A program made the translations under genes and the position numbers. The notes under the pieces are model-generated. The model made no database searches. It had not been told where the DNA came from and saw only the letters and a list, made by a program, of their open reading frames with translations. From contig CAVSBJ010000009.1 of NCBI GenBank assembly GCA_963726105.1, forward strand, positions 62,001 to 126,000: 64,000 bases of DNA, in the 5' to 3' direction. This document shows positions 53,220 through 62,967 of this stretch, piece after piece (the first letter of the stretch is position 1; every line of letters starts with the position of its first letter). This DNA is from Roseiarcus sp963726105. Its GTDB lineage: Bacteria; Pseudomonadota; Alphaproteobacteria; Rhizobiales; Beijerinckiaceae.

Positions 53220-53465
53220 TCAAGCGGGAGTATGTCTAACAATAATAAAAGTGTAGCCGATCCCGGCGACGATCAGGACGACAGCCAGGATATTCATCAG
53301 GACATTACTTCCGGCGTGGTTGCCGACCTGATTGGCGATTGCAAAGGCCGCGGCCGGCAGCATGAAATGGGCCAAGATTTTCATGCCACCTTCAGTGAAC
53401 ATGAAATAAGTGACGACAATACATATAAAACATATCACGGTGACGAAATCATAGACGGTCTGCAT
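53220..53465 (-). CDS. XrtV-type sorting system accessory protein
   Basis: 81 residues with three hydrophobic segments: VYDFVTVICFICIVVTYFMF, FMLPAAAFAIANQVGNHAGS and VLMNILAVVLIVAGIGYTFI. The MxTVYDxVT start and the PPA-type AxANxxGN centre match the small accessory membrane protein that accompanies exosortase V. The gene lies 162 bases downstream of the exosortase on the same strand. Its biochemical role is unknown. Confidence 0.7.
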   Translation of the reverse strand: MQTVYDFVTVICFICIVVTYFMFTEGGMKILAHFMLPAAAFAIANQVGNHAGSNVLMNILAVVLIVAGIGYTFIIVRHTPA

Positions 53466-53627
53466 TTGGTGCGTCCAACTGTTTCGGCTGAGTGCAATTC
53501 GTCAGCCGTTCCCCTTACTCATCCTGATGCAAAAACGTAAAGCAACGGCCAATCTGGCCAAGGCGCACAAGAACGCTCCCGCCCGACCGTCCAAGCCGAA
53601 GCCGTCGCGAAATTTCGCTGCGGGCCT

Positions 53628-54563
53628 TCAGGCGGCGCTTCTCGCGCCTTTTGATCCGAGCGCCTTTCCGGCGAGGAACTCGATGCTGATGAGGACTCGA
53701 TCCAGAAGGAAGAACAGGACCAGCGCGAAGACAAACAACGCTATGCCCGTAAGGTCGTGAAATAGGCCCTCGATCGTATCAACTCCGATGTAATAAGCTC
53801 CCAAAACCAGCGTCACGACCCGAAAGACGTTTGCCAGCACGGTAATCGGAACAATCGACAGGATCAAGAGCACCTTCCGGATCGGATGGTTGCCCACAAA
53901 TTCATGAATATAGAAAATGCCGATCGCCGAAAGGGCGAAAATCGAATTCACGCCGGAGCACGCGTCTTTGACCATGAGTTCGTAAGAGCCGATCATAATC
54001 ATGACGCCATTCTGCGCCACCGGATAGCCGAGATTGTACAAAAAGTTTGATACGATATCGGAAATCCCGACCTTCAATGGAACGGTGAACGCATCGAGCA
54101 GCCAGTTGGGAGGCGGCACCGAGAATATGAGAAAAGCAAGCGGAAAGGCGAAAACGCGGGCCAAGGGCCAACCGCCGATAAGGAGCAGGCATCCTAGCAG
54201 CACCGGGATCTGGGTCGCAACTTCGATCATCGGGATGTCTTGGGACCGCGTGACCGCCATCAGTAGGAGCGAAAGGAGCAAAATGATCCAGCCGGCGATG
54301 AAGGCCGGGCGCAATTCGATGGCCTTGAGCCGGGCGCGCTGCTGCCAGGCCAACCAGGCGGCGGCGAGCATAATGAGCGGACCATGCCCTTCCTGCTCGG
54401 TTTGCCACGCGCCTCCCGCGAGCCTCAAATAGGTCGGCAGATAAGCGACAAAGAAGGAGGCCGCAAGCGCCCCAAGGAAAACCAAATTGACGCCGCGGGC
54501 CTCGGCGCGGTCCCATAGGGAGGCCGACCGAACGGGCTGAGTTTTTAGCGACTCGATTGACAT
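53628..54563 (-). CDS. xrtV: Exosortase (XrtV-type)
   Basis: 311 residues from ATG at 54563; ATG at 54641, overlapping the end of the upstream gene by 11 bases, would add 26 residues. About eight membrane helices. The transpeptidase-like catalytic residues are Cys202 (VKDACSGVNSIFAL), Arg248 (VLANVFRVVTLV) and His269 (GLFHDLTGIALF). Exosortases cut C-terminal sorting signals of exported proteins, usually in exopolysaccharide loci. The sugar transferase just upstream and the accessory protein downstream support this. The XrtV subtype rests on the accessory protein. Confidence 0.85.
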   Translation of the reverse strand: MSIESLKTQPVRSASLWDRAEARGVNLVFLGALAASFFVAYLPTYLRLAGGAWQTEQEGHGPLIMLAAAWLAWQQRARLKAIELRPAFIAGWIILLLSLLLMAVTRSQDIPMIEVATQIPVLLGCLLLIGGWPLARVFAFPLAFLIFSVPPPNWLLDAFTVPLKVGISDIVSNFLYNLGYPVAQNGVMIMIGSYELMVKDACSGVNSIFALSAIGIFYIHEFVGNHPIRKVLLILSIVPITVLANVFRVVTLVLGAYYIGVDTIEGLFHDLTGIALFVFALVLFFLLDRVLISIEFLAGKALGSKGARSAA

Positions 54564-54630
54564 GCCTAAGTTCTCTCGCGTCTCCAGATGCTCGAACCGT
54601 GCGCCCTGACCGACCGAGTGTTCCGCATCT

Positions 54631-56115
54631 TCAATGCGCATTGTCGCCTGTAAACACGACCAGTACGGTTCTTATCATGACCGAGACATCGAGCCAAATA
54701 CTCCAGTTGTTAATGTACCAAATATCGAGCTCGACCCGCCGCTGCATCTTATCGAGCGTGTCTGTCTCGCCGCGGGCGCCGTGAACCTGCGCCCAACCGG
54801 TGATGCCGGACTTCACGTGGTGACGGAACGCATATTTCTCGATGGCTGACGTGAAATGGCGTTCATGCGCCGACGCGTGTGGCCGTGGTCCGACGAGAGA
54901 CATATCACCAATAAATACATTAAGCAATTGTGGTAGCTCGTCGATACTGTACCGACGCAACCATTTGCCGACCCTGGTCACGCGCTTGTCGAACTTCTGC
55001 GCCTGCTGAATGACGTCCCCGTTCTCCATGACGGACATGGTGCGAAACTTGTAGATCCGAAACGGCCGCCCGTTGAAACCGTGCCGGGTCTGCCGGAACA
55101 GGGCAGGACCGGACGAGTCCAGCCGGATCGCGATCGCGGCGGCGAGCAAGATTGGCGACAAGACGATCAAAGCGAGCAACGACAGAACGATGTCAATCGC
55201 GCGCTTGGCCGCCTGCTCGGTCGGCGAGAGCGCCGCCCGTTGAAGCTCGATCGCAACCGTATCGCCAATGTCGTAGCGGGCGCGCTGAAACAAGAGCGCG
55301 AGCGTTCCGAACGGAACCAGCGTCACAGGCAAGGGAAGCACTCTGAGCCGGCGGGCGATCCACCGCACGTTCGACATGTGCTCGGGATCGACGAACAGCA
55401 TGACTTCTTGAATATCGGACGTGCGGCAGAGCGAAATGATGCTCTCGATGACCTCTCCCGCGCCCGCTTCGCTCTCGGATATGTGGAAATGCGCCACTGC
55501 ATGATACCCGTGACGGGTCAAATTCTCGGTGAATTGCGGCGGCACGCTCTCCTCGCAGGCAACGCTCACAATCGTGCGACCCCGTAGCGCCCCACTCTCC
55601 AGTGCGCGCGGCAGCGCAAATCTCCAGGCGGCCCGGTGCGCGAGAAGCACGACCACTCCGCCCGCCCAAAACAGGAGCACGTCACCGCGCGACAGGTCTT
55701 GGCTCACGCCCCAGCTGAAAACGCCCGACGCCAGAATCAAGAAAGCGCCGCACCAGGCGCCTAGCACAGCGCGAGCCTGGTCCTCCCATACCATCAGGCG
55801 GGTGGGGCTGTAGAGTTTCTGCACCCGCATCGCGGCCACAAAAAGAATGGCGACAAAGATAGCCGCTGCAAGAGTGTGGGAAAATTCGCCCCCGAACTCG
55901 TCGGGAACCTTGTGATAGATCGTCTCAGCGAACGTCGCGCTGCCGAGGATAAGGGCCAGGTCGACGCCGAGCGCAACCGAAGCGATTGACCCATAGGCGA
56001 TCGGCAGGCGCCACCGCCGTCCGCCTTCAAGAAGGGATCGGCCGCTCGCTCCCGCAAGCCCGCTCGCAGATTCCGGCGCGGCTTGACTCTCAGTCGTCGT
56101 CATGGACGGGCTCAC
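54631..56115 (-). CDS. Undecaprenyl-phosphate glucose/galactose phosphotransferase
   Basis: 494 residues. Four N-terminal membrane helices (about residues 35-160), a soluble nucleotide-fold region, a fifth helix (IDIVLSLLALIVLSPILLAA) and the bacterial sugar transferase domain. Conserved pieces are FRIYKFRTMSVMENGDV, LRRYSIDELPQLLNVFIGDM, SLVGPRPHA and GITGWAQVHGARGETDT. This is the WcaJ/PssY class, which starts exopolysaccharide repeat units by loading hexose-1-phosphate on undecaprenyl phosphate. It is upstream of and overlaps or nearly abuts the exosortase, so they share an operon. Confidence 0.94.
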   Translation of the reverse strand: MSPSMTTTESQAAPESASGLAGASGRSLLEGGRRWRLPIAYGSIASVALGVDLALILGSATFAETIYHKVPDEFGGEFSHTLAAAIFVAILFVAAMRVQKLYSPTRLMVWEDQARAVLGAWCGAFLILASGVFSWGVSQDLSRGDVLLFWAGGVVVLLAHRAAWRFALPRALESGALRGRTIVSVACEESVPPQFTENLTRHGYHAVAHFHISESEAGAGEVIESIISLCRTSDIQEVMLFVDPEHMSNVRWIARRLRVLPLPVTLVPFGTLALLFQRARYDIGDTVAIELQRAALSPTEQAAKRAIDIVLSLLALIVLSPILLAAAIAIRLDSSGPALFRQTRHGFNGRPFRIYKFRTMSVMENGDVIQQAQKFDKRVTRVGKWLRRYSIDELPQLLNVFIGDMSLVGPRPHASAHERHFTSAIEKYAFRHHVKSGITGWAQVHGARGETDTLDKMQRRVELDIWYINNWSIWLDVSVMIRTVLVVFTGDNAH

Positions 56116-56517
56116 AATTCATCAAAGAGCGCCGACCCGACATTGAGGAACGCCAATGCTGGTTCGCACATTCTCGATCCCTCTTTTATAAATTCAGCGG
56201 CGACGGTAAACCGCTTACCCCGTGTTGATCCGGCGGGCGCACAGATCCCAGGGCGCCCGGCCCCGACCACCGCCGCAATTGACGCGCTGCAGTGTAAGCG
56301 AATCTCGGTCCAAAACAAGCCGACCAAAAAGGGGGCACTCCTCTTTCGCAACGACGGCGTCCCTGATTCTTCAACCGCCAGTAGCGCTTGGGCGTTCGGA
56401 AATTTTGTCTGGCGGCGCGCCCGTATCTGGACAAGCAAACTTTGCCGAGCTATGGGATCGCCCTGTCGCCGCCGGCGATTTGATTCATAACAATATGAAC
56501 ATAAACTGGTGCCCCCC
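56116..56517. other. Divergent intergenic region
   Basis: 402 bases between the sugar transferase (minus) and the small membrane protein (plus). It must hold both promoters. ATAACAATATGAACATAAAC close to 56485-56505 is AT-rich and could contain the plus-strand promoter. No gene or repeat could be supported. Confidence 0.4.
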
Positions 56518-56943
56518 ATGTTTAGTGCGCTGGTGGTTCTGTTCCGACTTGTCGCCGGGCTGATTATACTCGCGGCAACGTGGTTTGTTCTCGACACGAT
56601 CCACGATAGAAATACCGAAATTATCGTCGCGACAATTGGACTACTCTATTCGTTCATTTTCATTGTATCTGGTAGACTGCAGTATTTTGGCCTGACTATA
56701 TTCTCATTTTTTGGCAGGACATCTTCTTATGTTCAGAAAATTCCTTATGACCACATGATGCATGACGAGGTGGGATTGCGAACACCGAGAGGATCGACAT
56801 TCCTCAATCTTATTTTTGCGGCCTTGATCGAGGTGCTCTGTCTGTTTCGACTCTTTTCGTCGCTTTTGGGCCGAGGCTGGGACACGCTGTCCGAACCGAT
56901 CCGCGAGGTCCTCAGCACGCTCCTTCAATCCGCCCATTTCTAG
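56518..56943 (+). CDS. Unrecognised membrane protein
   Basis: 141 residues from ATG at 56518; GTG at 56509 is possible. Two N-terminal helices (LFRLVAGLIILAATWFVLDT and VATIGLLYSFIFIVSGRLQY), an aromatic loop (FFGRTSSYVQKIPYDHMMHD) and a third hydrophobic segment (LNLIFAALIEVLCLFRLFSS). Codon use is AT-richer than in the neighbours, which suggests recent transfer. It lies divergent from the exopolysaccharide/exosortase operon. No family recognised. Confidence 0.6.
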   Translation: MFSALVVLFRLVAGLIILAATWFVLDTIHDRNTEIIVATIGLLYSFIFIVSGRLQYFGLTIFSFFGRTSSYVQKIPYDHMMHDEVGLRTPRGSTFLNLIFAALIEVLCLFRLFSSLLGRGWDTLSEPIREVLSTLLQSAHF

Positions 56944-57035
56944 AGGTTTGCTTAAGATTGATTTCTGAAGGGTTCGTAGCCTCTCTCCGATTGGCGCCGG
57001 CTAAGGGCGGTGAGCGCGCCTGAAGGAAAGGATCG

Positions 57036-57725
57036 ATGGCACCCGGATTGAGAGTCTTAGCCGCTGGTTGCGTCGCTCTGGCGGTTGCGCTCACGTCGAT
57101 CCAAGTCAGGGCGCAATCCGACCCTGCGGAACTCACCGCGCTCGCCGTGCACATCAACCACACGCCGCGGCAGTCCTGGCCGGGCTATGGCATTTATCTC
57201 GGCAATGGCCTAATTCTGACCGCGTCGCACGTGGTTGGAGACTTCGCGCAGACAAAACCACACGTCATCATTGACGGGCAAGATTTGCCGGCCGCGCTGG
57301 TCAAGCAAGGCAGCCTCGACAGCGTAGATTTGACACTGTTGTCGATTGACGGGACAAAGCTGCCGGTCGGGCTTCAGATGCGCCGCACACCGCTATGCAA
57401 GCATCCGCCCTTTGCTGGGGAGAGGGTCGTGGTCGCCATTCCCGAGGGCACGGCGCCCTCGAGGATCCTGCCTCGTCAGGCAATTCCGGCCGACCTGCGA
57501 GGACGGTTCGACACCGCCATCGCCGATGTCGCCTCCACCGGGAATTCCGGCTCGGGCGTCTTCGACGCACGCGATTTCTGCCTACTGGGCATCATGAGCC
57601 GCAAGCTTTCGGTCACTTCACGATCATTAATCGGCGGCGCGCCAGCGCGCACGATCGACATTGCAAAGTATTTCGTCCCGGCAGAGCAGATTAAAGCGTT
57701 CATTCCCTCAAGCGCCTCGTTTTAG
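57036..57725 (+). CDS. Secreted trypsin-like serine protease
   Basis: 229 residues with a signal peptide (LRVLAAGCVALAVALTSIQV, cleavage near RAQ-S). The chymotrypsin-fold triad is His65 (LTASHVVGDF), Asp98 (SVDLTLLSID) and Ser171 (STGNSGSGVFD). There is no PDZ domain, unlike DegP. Cysteines 121 and 182 may pair. It is probably periplasmic or extracellular. It is next to the exosortase locus, but functional linkage is only suggested by position. Confidence 0.87.
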   Translation: MAPGLRVLAAGCVALAVALTSIQVRAQSDPAELTALAVHINHTPRQSWPGYGIYLGNGLILTASHVVGDFAQTKPHVIIDGQDLPAALVKQGSLDSVDLTLLSIDGTKLPVGLQMRRTPLCKHPPFAGERVVVAIPEGTAPSRILPRQAIPADLRGRFDTAIADVASTGNSGSGVFDARDFCLLGIMSRKLSVTSRSLIGGAPARTIDIAKYFVPAEQIKAFIPSSASF

Positions 57726-57943
57726 ATCGCGTCAGACGCGTTGGGACGTTGCCGGGCACAAGCAATCCGCCCGGTCAAATTTGGTTGATGATGTCCCGCG
57801 CCGACCAAAAGAATGGTATTGGCGAACACGGGATCCTGGGAAAAAGCTGCGGTTTCGGAATCGGGGGCGGCGCGCGCCGTGCGCGGAAGTGCGTGAAGAT
57901 GCTTCGTCTGCGCGGTTGTTGGGGCGAAGAAAGGTTTTCGACG

Positions 57944-59162
57944 ATGAAGCTCGGCGGGTTCGTGTGGATCGCCATACTGGCGTGCGGCGCAGCCGCCGCC
58001 TATGGCGTTTACGCGCCCGAAACGGCAGACCGGTGGCTTACGCCCGCCGGCGGGCTCGCCCACCAGCTGCACGACAGGATCTGGGCTGCGCCCGCTCAGA
58101 CCGCATCGGCGCCGGGGCAAGGCCAACAGCCTCAAGCAACCGGCCCCGCTCCGATCGTTGTCACTGTGACGCCGGTGAAGCGCGCGGACTTTCCGGTCGT
58201 CCTTCAGAACATCGGGCAAGTCCAGGCCTACAACACCGTTCTGGTCCGGGCGCGCGTCGACGGCCAGATCATGAAGATCGCCTTTGACGAAGGCCAAATG
58301 GTCAAACAGGGAGATCTTCTAGCCCAGATCGAACTCGAGACCGTTCCAGGCCGCCCTCGACCAGGCCGTCGCCAAGAAATCGCAGGACGACGCCACCCTC
58401 GCTAACGCGAAGCTGGACCTCACCCGCTACGCCACGCTCGCCAAACAGGACTTCGCCACCAAGCAGCAGCTCGACACGCAGAACGCGCTGGTGTTGCAGC
58501 TCACGGCCACGATCGCCGCTGACGCCGCGGCGATCGAAGCCGCGAGGACGCAGCTCGACTATACCACCATCCGCGCCCCGATCTCGGGACGCGTGGGGTT
58601 CCGGCTCATCGACGAGGGCAATCTCGTCAACGCCGGGCAGCAGACCGGCATCGTCTCGATTGCGCAATTGCAGCCGATCTCGGTCGTCTTCGCCGAGCCG
58701 CAGGAACATGTGTCGCGCATCAACGAGGAGCTGGCGGCCGGGTCTCCTGTGGTGACGGTCGCGGACGCCGAGGGTCACAAGCTGGCGACCGGACGCTTGT
58801 CGATCAGCGACAACCAGGTCGATCTAGCCACCGGCACAATCCGGCTCAAAGCGGAATTCGACAACCGAGACAACGCACTGTGGCCGGGACTGGCGGTGAC
58901 GACCGGGTTGCAGCTCGGCGTGGAGAAGGGCGTCTTGATTGTCCCAGCTGAAGTGGTGCAGCATGGCCAAAACGGGCTCTACGTATTTATCGTAGACGAT
59001 CAGAACCGCGCCCAGGTGCGCCAGGTGAAGATCGCGCACCAGGACACGGCGACGGCCGTCATCTCGGACGGCCTGAAGGAGGGCGACCGCGTGGTGACGT
59101 CCGGTCAGTTCCTGCTTCAGCCCGGGTCGATCGTCTCAATCGACGCGGGGAGCGGAACCTAG
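57944..59162 (+). pseudogene. RND efflux periplasmic adaptor subunit, frameshifted
   Basis: The first frame starts at ATG 57944 with a membrane anchor (GFVWIAILACGAAAAYGVYA), then VVTVTPVKRADFPVVLQNIG and QVQAYNTVLVRARVDGQIMK of the lipoyl/barrel-sandwich domain. The second frame carries the hairpin and the other half (LDYTTIRAPISGRVGFRLID) through the membrane-proximal domain (VKIAHQDTATAVISDGLKEG, DRVVTSGQ) to 59162. Removing one A near 58333 joins them as QIDSRPFQAALDQAVAKKSQ. It is about 405 residues and MdtA-like. It ends 3 bases before the RND pump gene. Confidence 0.88.
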
Positions 59163-59165
59163 CCG

Positions 59166-62100
59166 ATGTACAAGGGCCTCTCCGCCCCCTTCATCCACCG
59201 CCCGATCGCGACCACGCTGATCATGGTCGCGGTGTTTCTGGTCGGCCTGGTTGCGTTCCCATCTCTGCCGGTGGCGCCCCTTCCGCAGGTCGACTTCCCG
59301 ACCATCACCATCTCGGCTTCGCTGCCGGGAGGCTCCCCTGACACGATGGCGACCTCCGTCGCGCAGCCGCTCGAACGGCAGATCGCGCAAATTCCGGGCG
59401 TCTCGCAAATGACGTCGACGAGTTCGCTCGGCGCGACGGCGATCACCGTTCAGTTCGATCTCAACCGTAACATCGACGCCGCCGCCAACGACATCCAGGC
59501 GGCGATCAACGCCGCCGCCGGACAACTGCCGAAGGATCTGCCGAGTCCGCCGACCTATCGCAAGGTCAACCCGTCCGACACCCCCATCCTCATCCTGTCC
59601 GTCCAGTCGGACGTCATGCCGGTTATCGACGTCGACGACGCGGCCGAAAACATCCTCGCCCAGCACCTCAGTCAGGTTTCAGGCGTGTCCCTCGTCCGCG
59701 TCGGCGGCCAGCAGACGCCCGCCATACGCATCCAGATCGATCCTGCGAAGCTGGTCGAGAAGGGGATGCAGCTCGAGGACGTGCGCACCCAAATCGGCAT
59801 TGCAACCGTTGACAGCCCCAAGGGCGCGCTCATCGGTCCGAAGCAGACCTTCACGATCCAGGACAACGACCAGCTAACTGAGGCCAAGGACTGGAACGAC
59901 GTCATCGTCGCTTATCGCAATGGGGCGCCGGTGCGCGTCCACGACATCGGCCAGGCGGTCGCGGGACCGCAGGACTCGACACAGGCCGCCTGGAGCAATG
60001 GCAAGCCTAGCGTCTTTCTCGTCGTGTACAAGATCCCCGGCGCCAACGTCATCACCACGGTCCAAACGATCAAGGGAATGCTAGCCAGCTTGCAGGCTTC
60101 GATTCCGCCGACCATACACGTCAGCATTCTTTCCGACCGCACCACCACCATCCGCGCCTCCGTGCGCGACGTTGAGCTCACCCTCGCGCTCACCATTGCG
60201 CTCGTCGTGATGGTGATCTTCGTGTTCCTGCGAAACCTCTGGGCCACGATCATCCCGAGCGTGACGGTGCCCCTCGCCCTGCTGGGCGCCTGTGCGCTGA
60301 TGTGGATCGCGGGCTACAGCCTCGACAATCTATCGCTGATGGCCTTCACCATCTCCGTCGGCTTCGTCGTCGACGACGCGATCGTGATGCTCGAGAACAT
60401 CACGCGCCACATCGAAGAAGGCGAAAAGCCATTTCAGGCGGCGCTCAAAGGCTCTGCCGAGATCGGTTTCACCATCATCTCGATCTCCGTCTCGCTGGTC
60501 GCGGTGCTCATTCCGCTCCTGATGATGAGCGGCATCATCGGCCGTCTGTTCCGCGAATTCTCGGTCACCATCGCGATGACGATCTTCGTCTCGGCCTTCG
60601 TCTCGCTCACGCTCACTCCGATGATGGCGTCGCGCTTTCTCAAGAGCCACGACGAGGAGCGGCACGGTCGGCTCTATAACCTCAGCGAGAAGGGCTTCGT
60701 TGCGCTCGCCAACGGCTACGAGCGGGGCGTCGATTTTGTGCTGCGCCACCGCTTCGCCACGCTGCTCACCTTCATCGGCACGGTGGTCGCTACCGGCTAT
60801 CTGTTCGTCGTTATACCCAAGGGATTTTTTCCGCAGCAGGACACGGGCATTCTGTTTGGCACGACCGAGGCGGGTCAGGACGTCTCGTTCCACGACATGT
60901 ATCGCCTGCAGCAGGAAGTTGGGCGGATCGTGATGGCCGATCCGGCCGTCGACACAATGGCAATGGGACTTGGGTCCGGCGTCGGCAATGCGGCCCAGAA
61001 CAACGGCCGCATGTTCATCACGCTAAAGCTGCGCGACGAGCGCGACGTCGACGCCTTCCAGGTGATCGCCCGGTTGCGTCCGAAGCTCGCGCAGGTGCCG
61101 GGCATGCGCGTGTACCTGCAGGCGGCGCAGGACGTGACGGTTGGCGCGCGCTTCGCCAAGACCCAGTTCCAGTACACGCTGCAGGACGCCAATTTCGAAG
61201 AGCTCAACGCCTGGGCGGCCAAGATTTTGGACAAGCTGAAAACGCTGCCTCAATTGCGCGACGTCGCCACCGACCAGCAGAGCTCCGGCACGACGCTGAC
61301 GCTCAAGATCGATCGCGACATGGCTTCGCGGTACGGAATTCAGCCGCAGCTCATCGACGATACGCTCTACGACGCCTTCGGCCAGCGGCAGGTGACGCAA
61401 TATTTCACCCAGGTGAACACCTATTACGTCATTGAAGAAGTCCTGCCGCAGCTTCTGGGCGATCCGGCGACCCTCGACAAGATCTACATCCGCTCGCCGA
61501 CGAGCAACCAGATGGTGCCCGTCAGCGCGTTCGCCAAATGGACGACCGCTCCGGTCGCCCCCCTCTCGATTAGCCACCAGGGACAATTCCCCGCGATCAC
61601 CCTCAGCTTCAACCTCACGCAAGGGGTGGCGCTTGGCCCCGCGACGGAGGCGATCCAGCGCGCGATGCAAGAACTCCAGCTGCCGCAGGGTCTGACGACC
61701 ACCTTCCAGGGCAATGCGCAGGCGTTCCAGGATTCGCTGACCAGCGTGCCGCTTCTCATCCTCGCGGCGCTCGTTTGCGTCTATCTGATCCTTGGCGTGC
61801 TCTATGAGAGCTTCATCCACCCGCTGACCATCCTATCGACGCTGCCGTCGGCGGGGCTGGGCGCGCTCGCCACGCTCATGCTGTTCGGCTACGAATTCAG
61901 CCTTGTCGCCCTGATCGGCACCATCCTGCTCATCGGCATCGTGAAGAAGAACGGGATCATGATGGTCGATTTCGCCATCTCCGCCGAGCGCGAGGAAGGC
62001 CTCACGCCGACCGAGGCCATCCGAAAGGCGGCGCTATTGCGCTTCCGCCCGATCATGATGACGACCATGGCCGCTTTGCTTGGCGGCGTGCCGTTGATGC

Positions 62101-62333
62101 TGAGTCACGGCACCGGCTCGGAGATGCGCCAGCCGCTCGGCTACACGATGGTCGGCGGCCTGATCGTGAGTCAGGCGCTGACCCTGTTCACCACGCCGGT
62201 CATCTACCTCTATCTCGATCGGCTGTCGCGCTGGCTCTCTGGGTCAAAGATGGCTAAGACGCCGAAGCTTGAGGCTGAGCCTGGGTCTGCGCATGGCGAG
62301 CGCCCGTGGAAGCCGGCGCAAGCTGCGGAGTAA
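59166..62333 (+). CDS. RND-type multidrug efflux permease (MdtB/MdtC-like)
   Basis: 1055 residues with the duplicated six-helix RND layout. FIHRPIATTLIMVAVFLVGL is helix 1. The N-terminal porter domain begins LPQVDFPTITISASLPGGSP. The proton-relay Asp pair is in AFTISVGFVVDDAIVMLENI (helix 4), and the matching second-half region is LIGTILLIGIVKKNGIMMVD. It pumps amphiphilic compounds from the inner membrane or periplasm outward with the adaptor encoded just upstream and an outer-membrane channel not found here. Sequence features are closer to MdtBC/MuxBC than to AcrB. Confidence 0.95.
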   Translation: MYKGLSAPFIHRPIATTLIMVAVFLVGLVAFPSLPVAPLPQVDFPTITISASLPGGSPDTMATSVAQPLERQIAQIPGVSQMTSTSSLGATAITVQFDLNRNIDAAANDIQAAINAAAGQLPKDLPSPPTYRKVNPSDTPILILSVQSDVMPVIDVDDAAENILAQHLSQVSGVSLVRVGGQQTPAIRIQIDPAKLVEKGMQLEDVRTQIGIATVDSPKGALIGPKQTFTIQDNDQLTEAKDWNDVIVAYRNGAPVRVHDIGQAVAGPQDSTQAAWSNGKPSVFLVVYKIPGANVITTVQTIKGMLASLQASIPPTIHVSILSDRTTTIRASVRDVELTLALTIALVVMVIFVFLRNLWATIIPSVTVPLALLGACALMWIAGYSLDNLSLMAFTISVGFVVDDAIVMLENITRHIEEGEKPFQAALKGSAEIGFTIISISVSLVAVLIPLLMMSGIIGRLFREFSVTIAMTIFVSAFVSLTLTPMMASRFLKSHDEERHGRLYNLSEKGFVALANGYERGVDFVLRHRFATLLTFIGTVVATGYLFVVIPKGFFPQQDTGILFGTTEAGQDVSFHDMYRLQQEVGRIVMADPAVDTMAMGLGSGVGNAAQNNGRMFITLKLRDERDVDAFQVIARLRPKLAQVPGMRVYLQAAQDVTVGARFAKTQFQYTLQDANFEELNAWAAKILDKLKTLPQLRDVATDQQSSGTTLTLKIDRDMASRYGIQPQLIDDTLYDAFGQRQVTQYFTQVNTYYVIEEVLPQLLGDPATLDKIYIRSPTSNQMVPVSAFAKWTTAPVAPLSISHQGQFPAITLSFNLTQGVALGPATEAIQRAMQELQLPQGLTTTFQGNAQAFQDSLTSVPLLILAALVCVYLILGVLYESFIHPLTILSTLPSAGLGALATLMLFGYEFSLVALIGTILLIGIVKKNGIMMVDFAISAEREEGLTPTEAIRKAALLRFRPIMMTTMAALLGGVPLMLSHGTGSEMRQPLGYTMVGGLIVSQALTLFTTPVIYLYLDRLSRWLSGSKMAKTPKLEAEPGSAHGERPWKPAQAAE

Positions 62334-62445
62334 CGGCGCCGCCTCGGTTCCCGCGGGTACGACCGGCCGGCGCGGAGCAAGAGGCGCCGACACGACAGTC
62401 CGGACGCGCAACGTCTCTTCCGAGAAATGGACAAGGGAAGCCGCA

Positions 62446-62967
62446 ATGACTTCGTCCTCTGCGATTCCGCCCGACGACCCCAACCGTCAATTGACCGTCG
62501 CCGATCCAGACGCCGCCGGAGTTCGGCATGTTTCGGTTGCTGTCGGCACGTACACCATTCTTGTGTCCGGGGCGGAGACGGCCGGGCGCTATTGCCTGAT
62601 CGACATGCTCGTCCCGGACGGCGGCGGCCCTCCTCCGCATCGTCACGACTTCGAGGAGATGTTCACGCTTCTTCAGGGAGAGCTGGCATTCACCTTCCGT
62701 GGCCAGACGCAGACCGTTCGCGCCGGATCGACAGTCAATATTCCGGCCAACGCTCCTCATGCGTTCAAGAATATATCGGGCAAGACAGCCCGCATGCTCT
62801 GTCTCTGCGCGCCGGCGGGACAGGAGGAACTGTTCATGGCCATCGGCTTCCCCGTCGACAGCCGCACCGCGCCGCCGCCGAAAGTCAGCGCCGAAGCGCA
62901 GGTCGAGATGGCCAAGCTCCTGGAGACTTTGGCGCCCAAATACCGGACCGAAATCTTAGCTCGGTAA
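62446..62967 (+). CDS. Cupin-domain protein
   Basis: 173 residues from ATG at 62446, with AAGGGAAG upstream. The double-stranded beta-helix metal site is visible in PPPHRHDFEEMFTLLQGELA (HxH and Glu) and NIPANAPHAFKNISG (His). It is probably a metal-dependent enzyme or ligand binder such as a dioxygenase-like cupin. It follows the RND pump on the same strand by 112 bases, so co-expression is possible. Confidence 0.85.
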   Translation: MTSSSAIPPDDPNRQLTVADPDAAGVRHVSVAVGTYTILVSGAETAGRYCLIDMLVPDGGGPPPHRHDFEEMFTLLQGELAFTFRGQTQTVRAGSTVNIPANAPHAFKNISGKTARMLCLCAPAGQEELFMAIGFPVDSRTAPPPKVSAEAQVEMAKLLETLAPKYRTEILAR

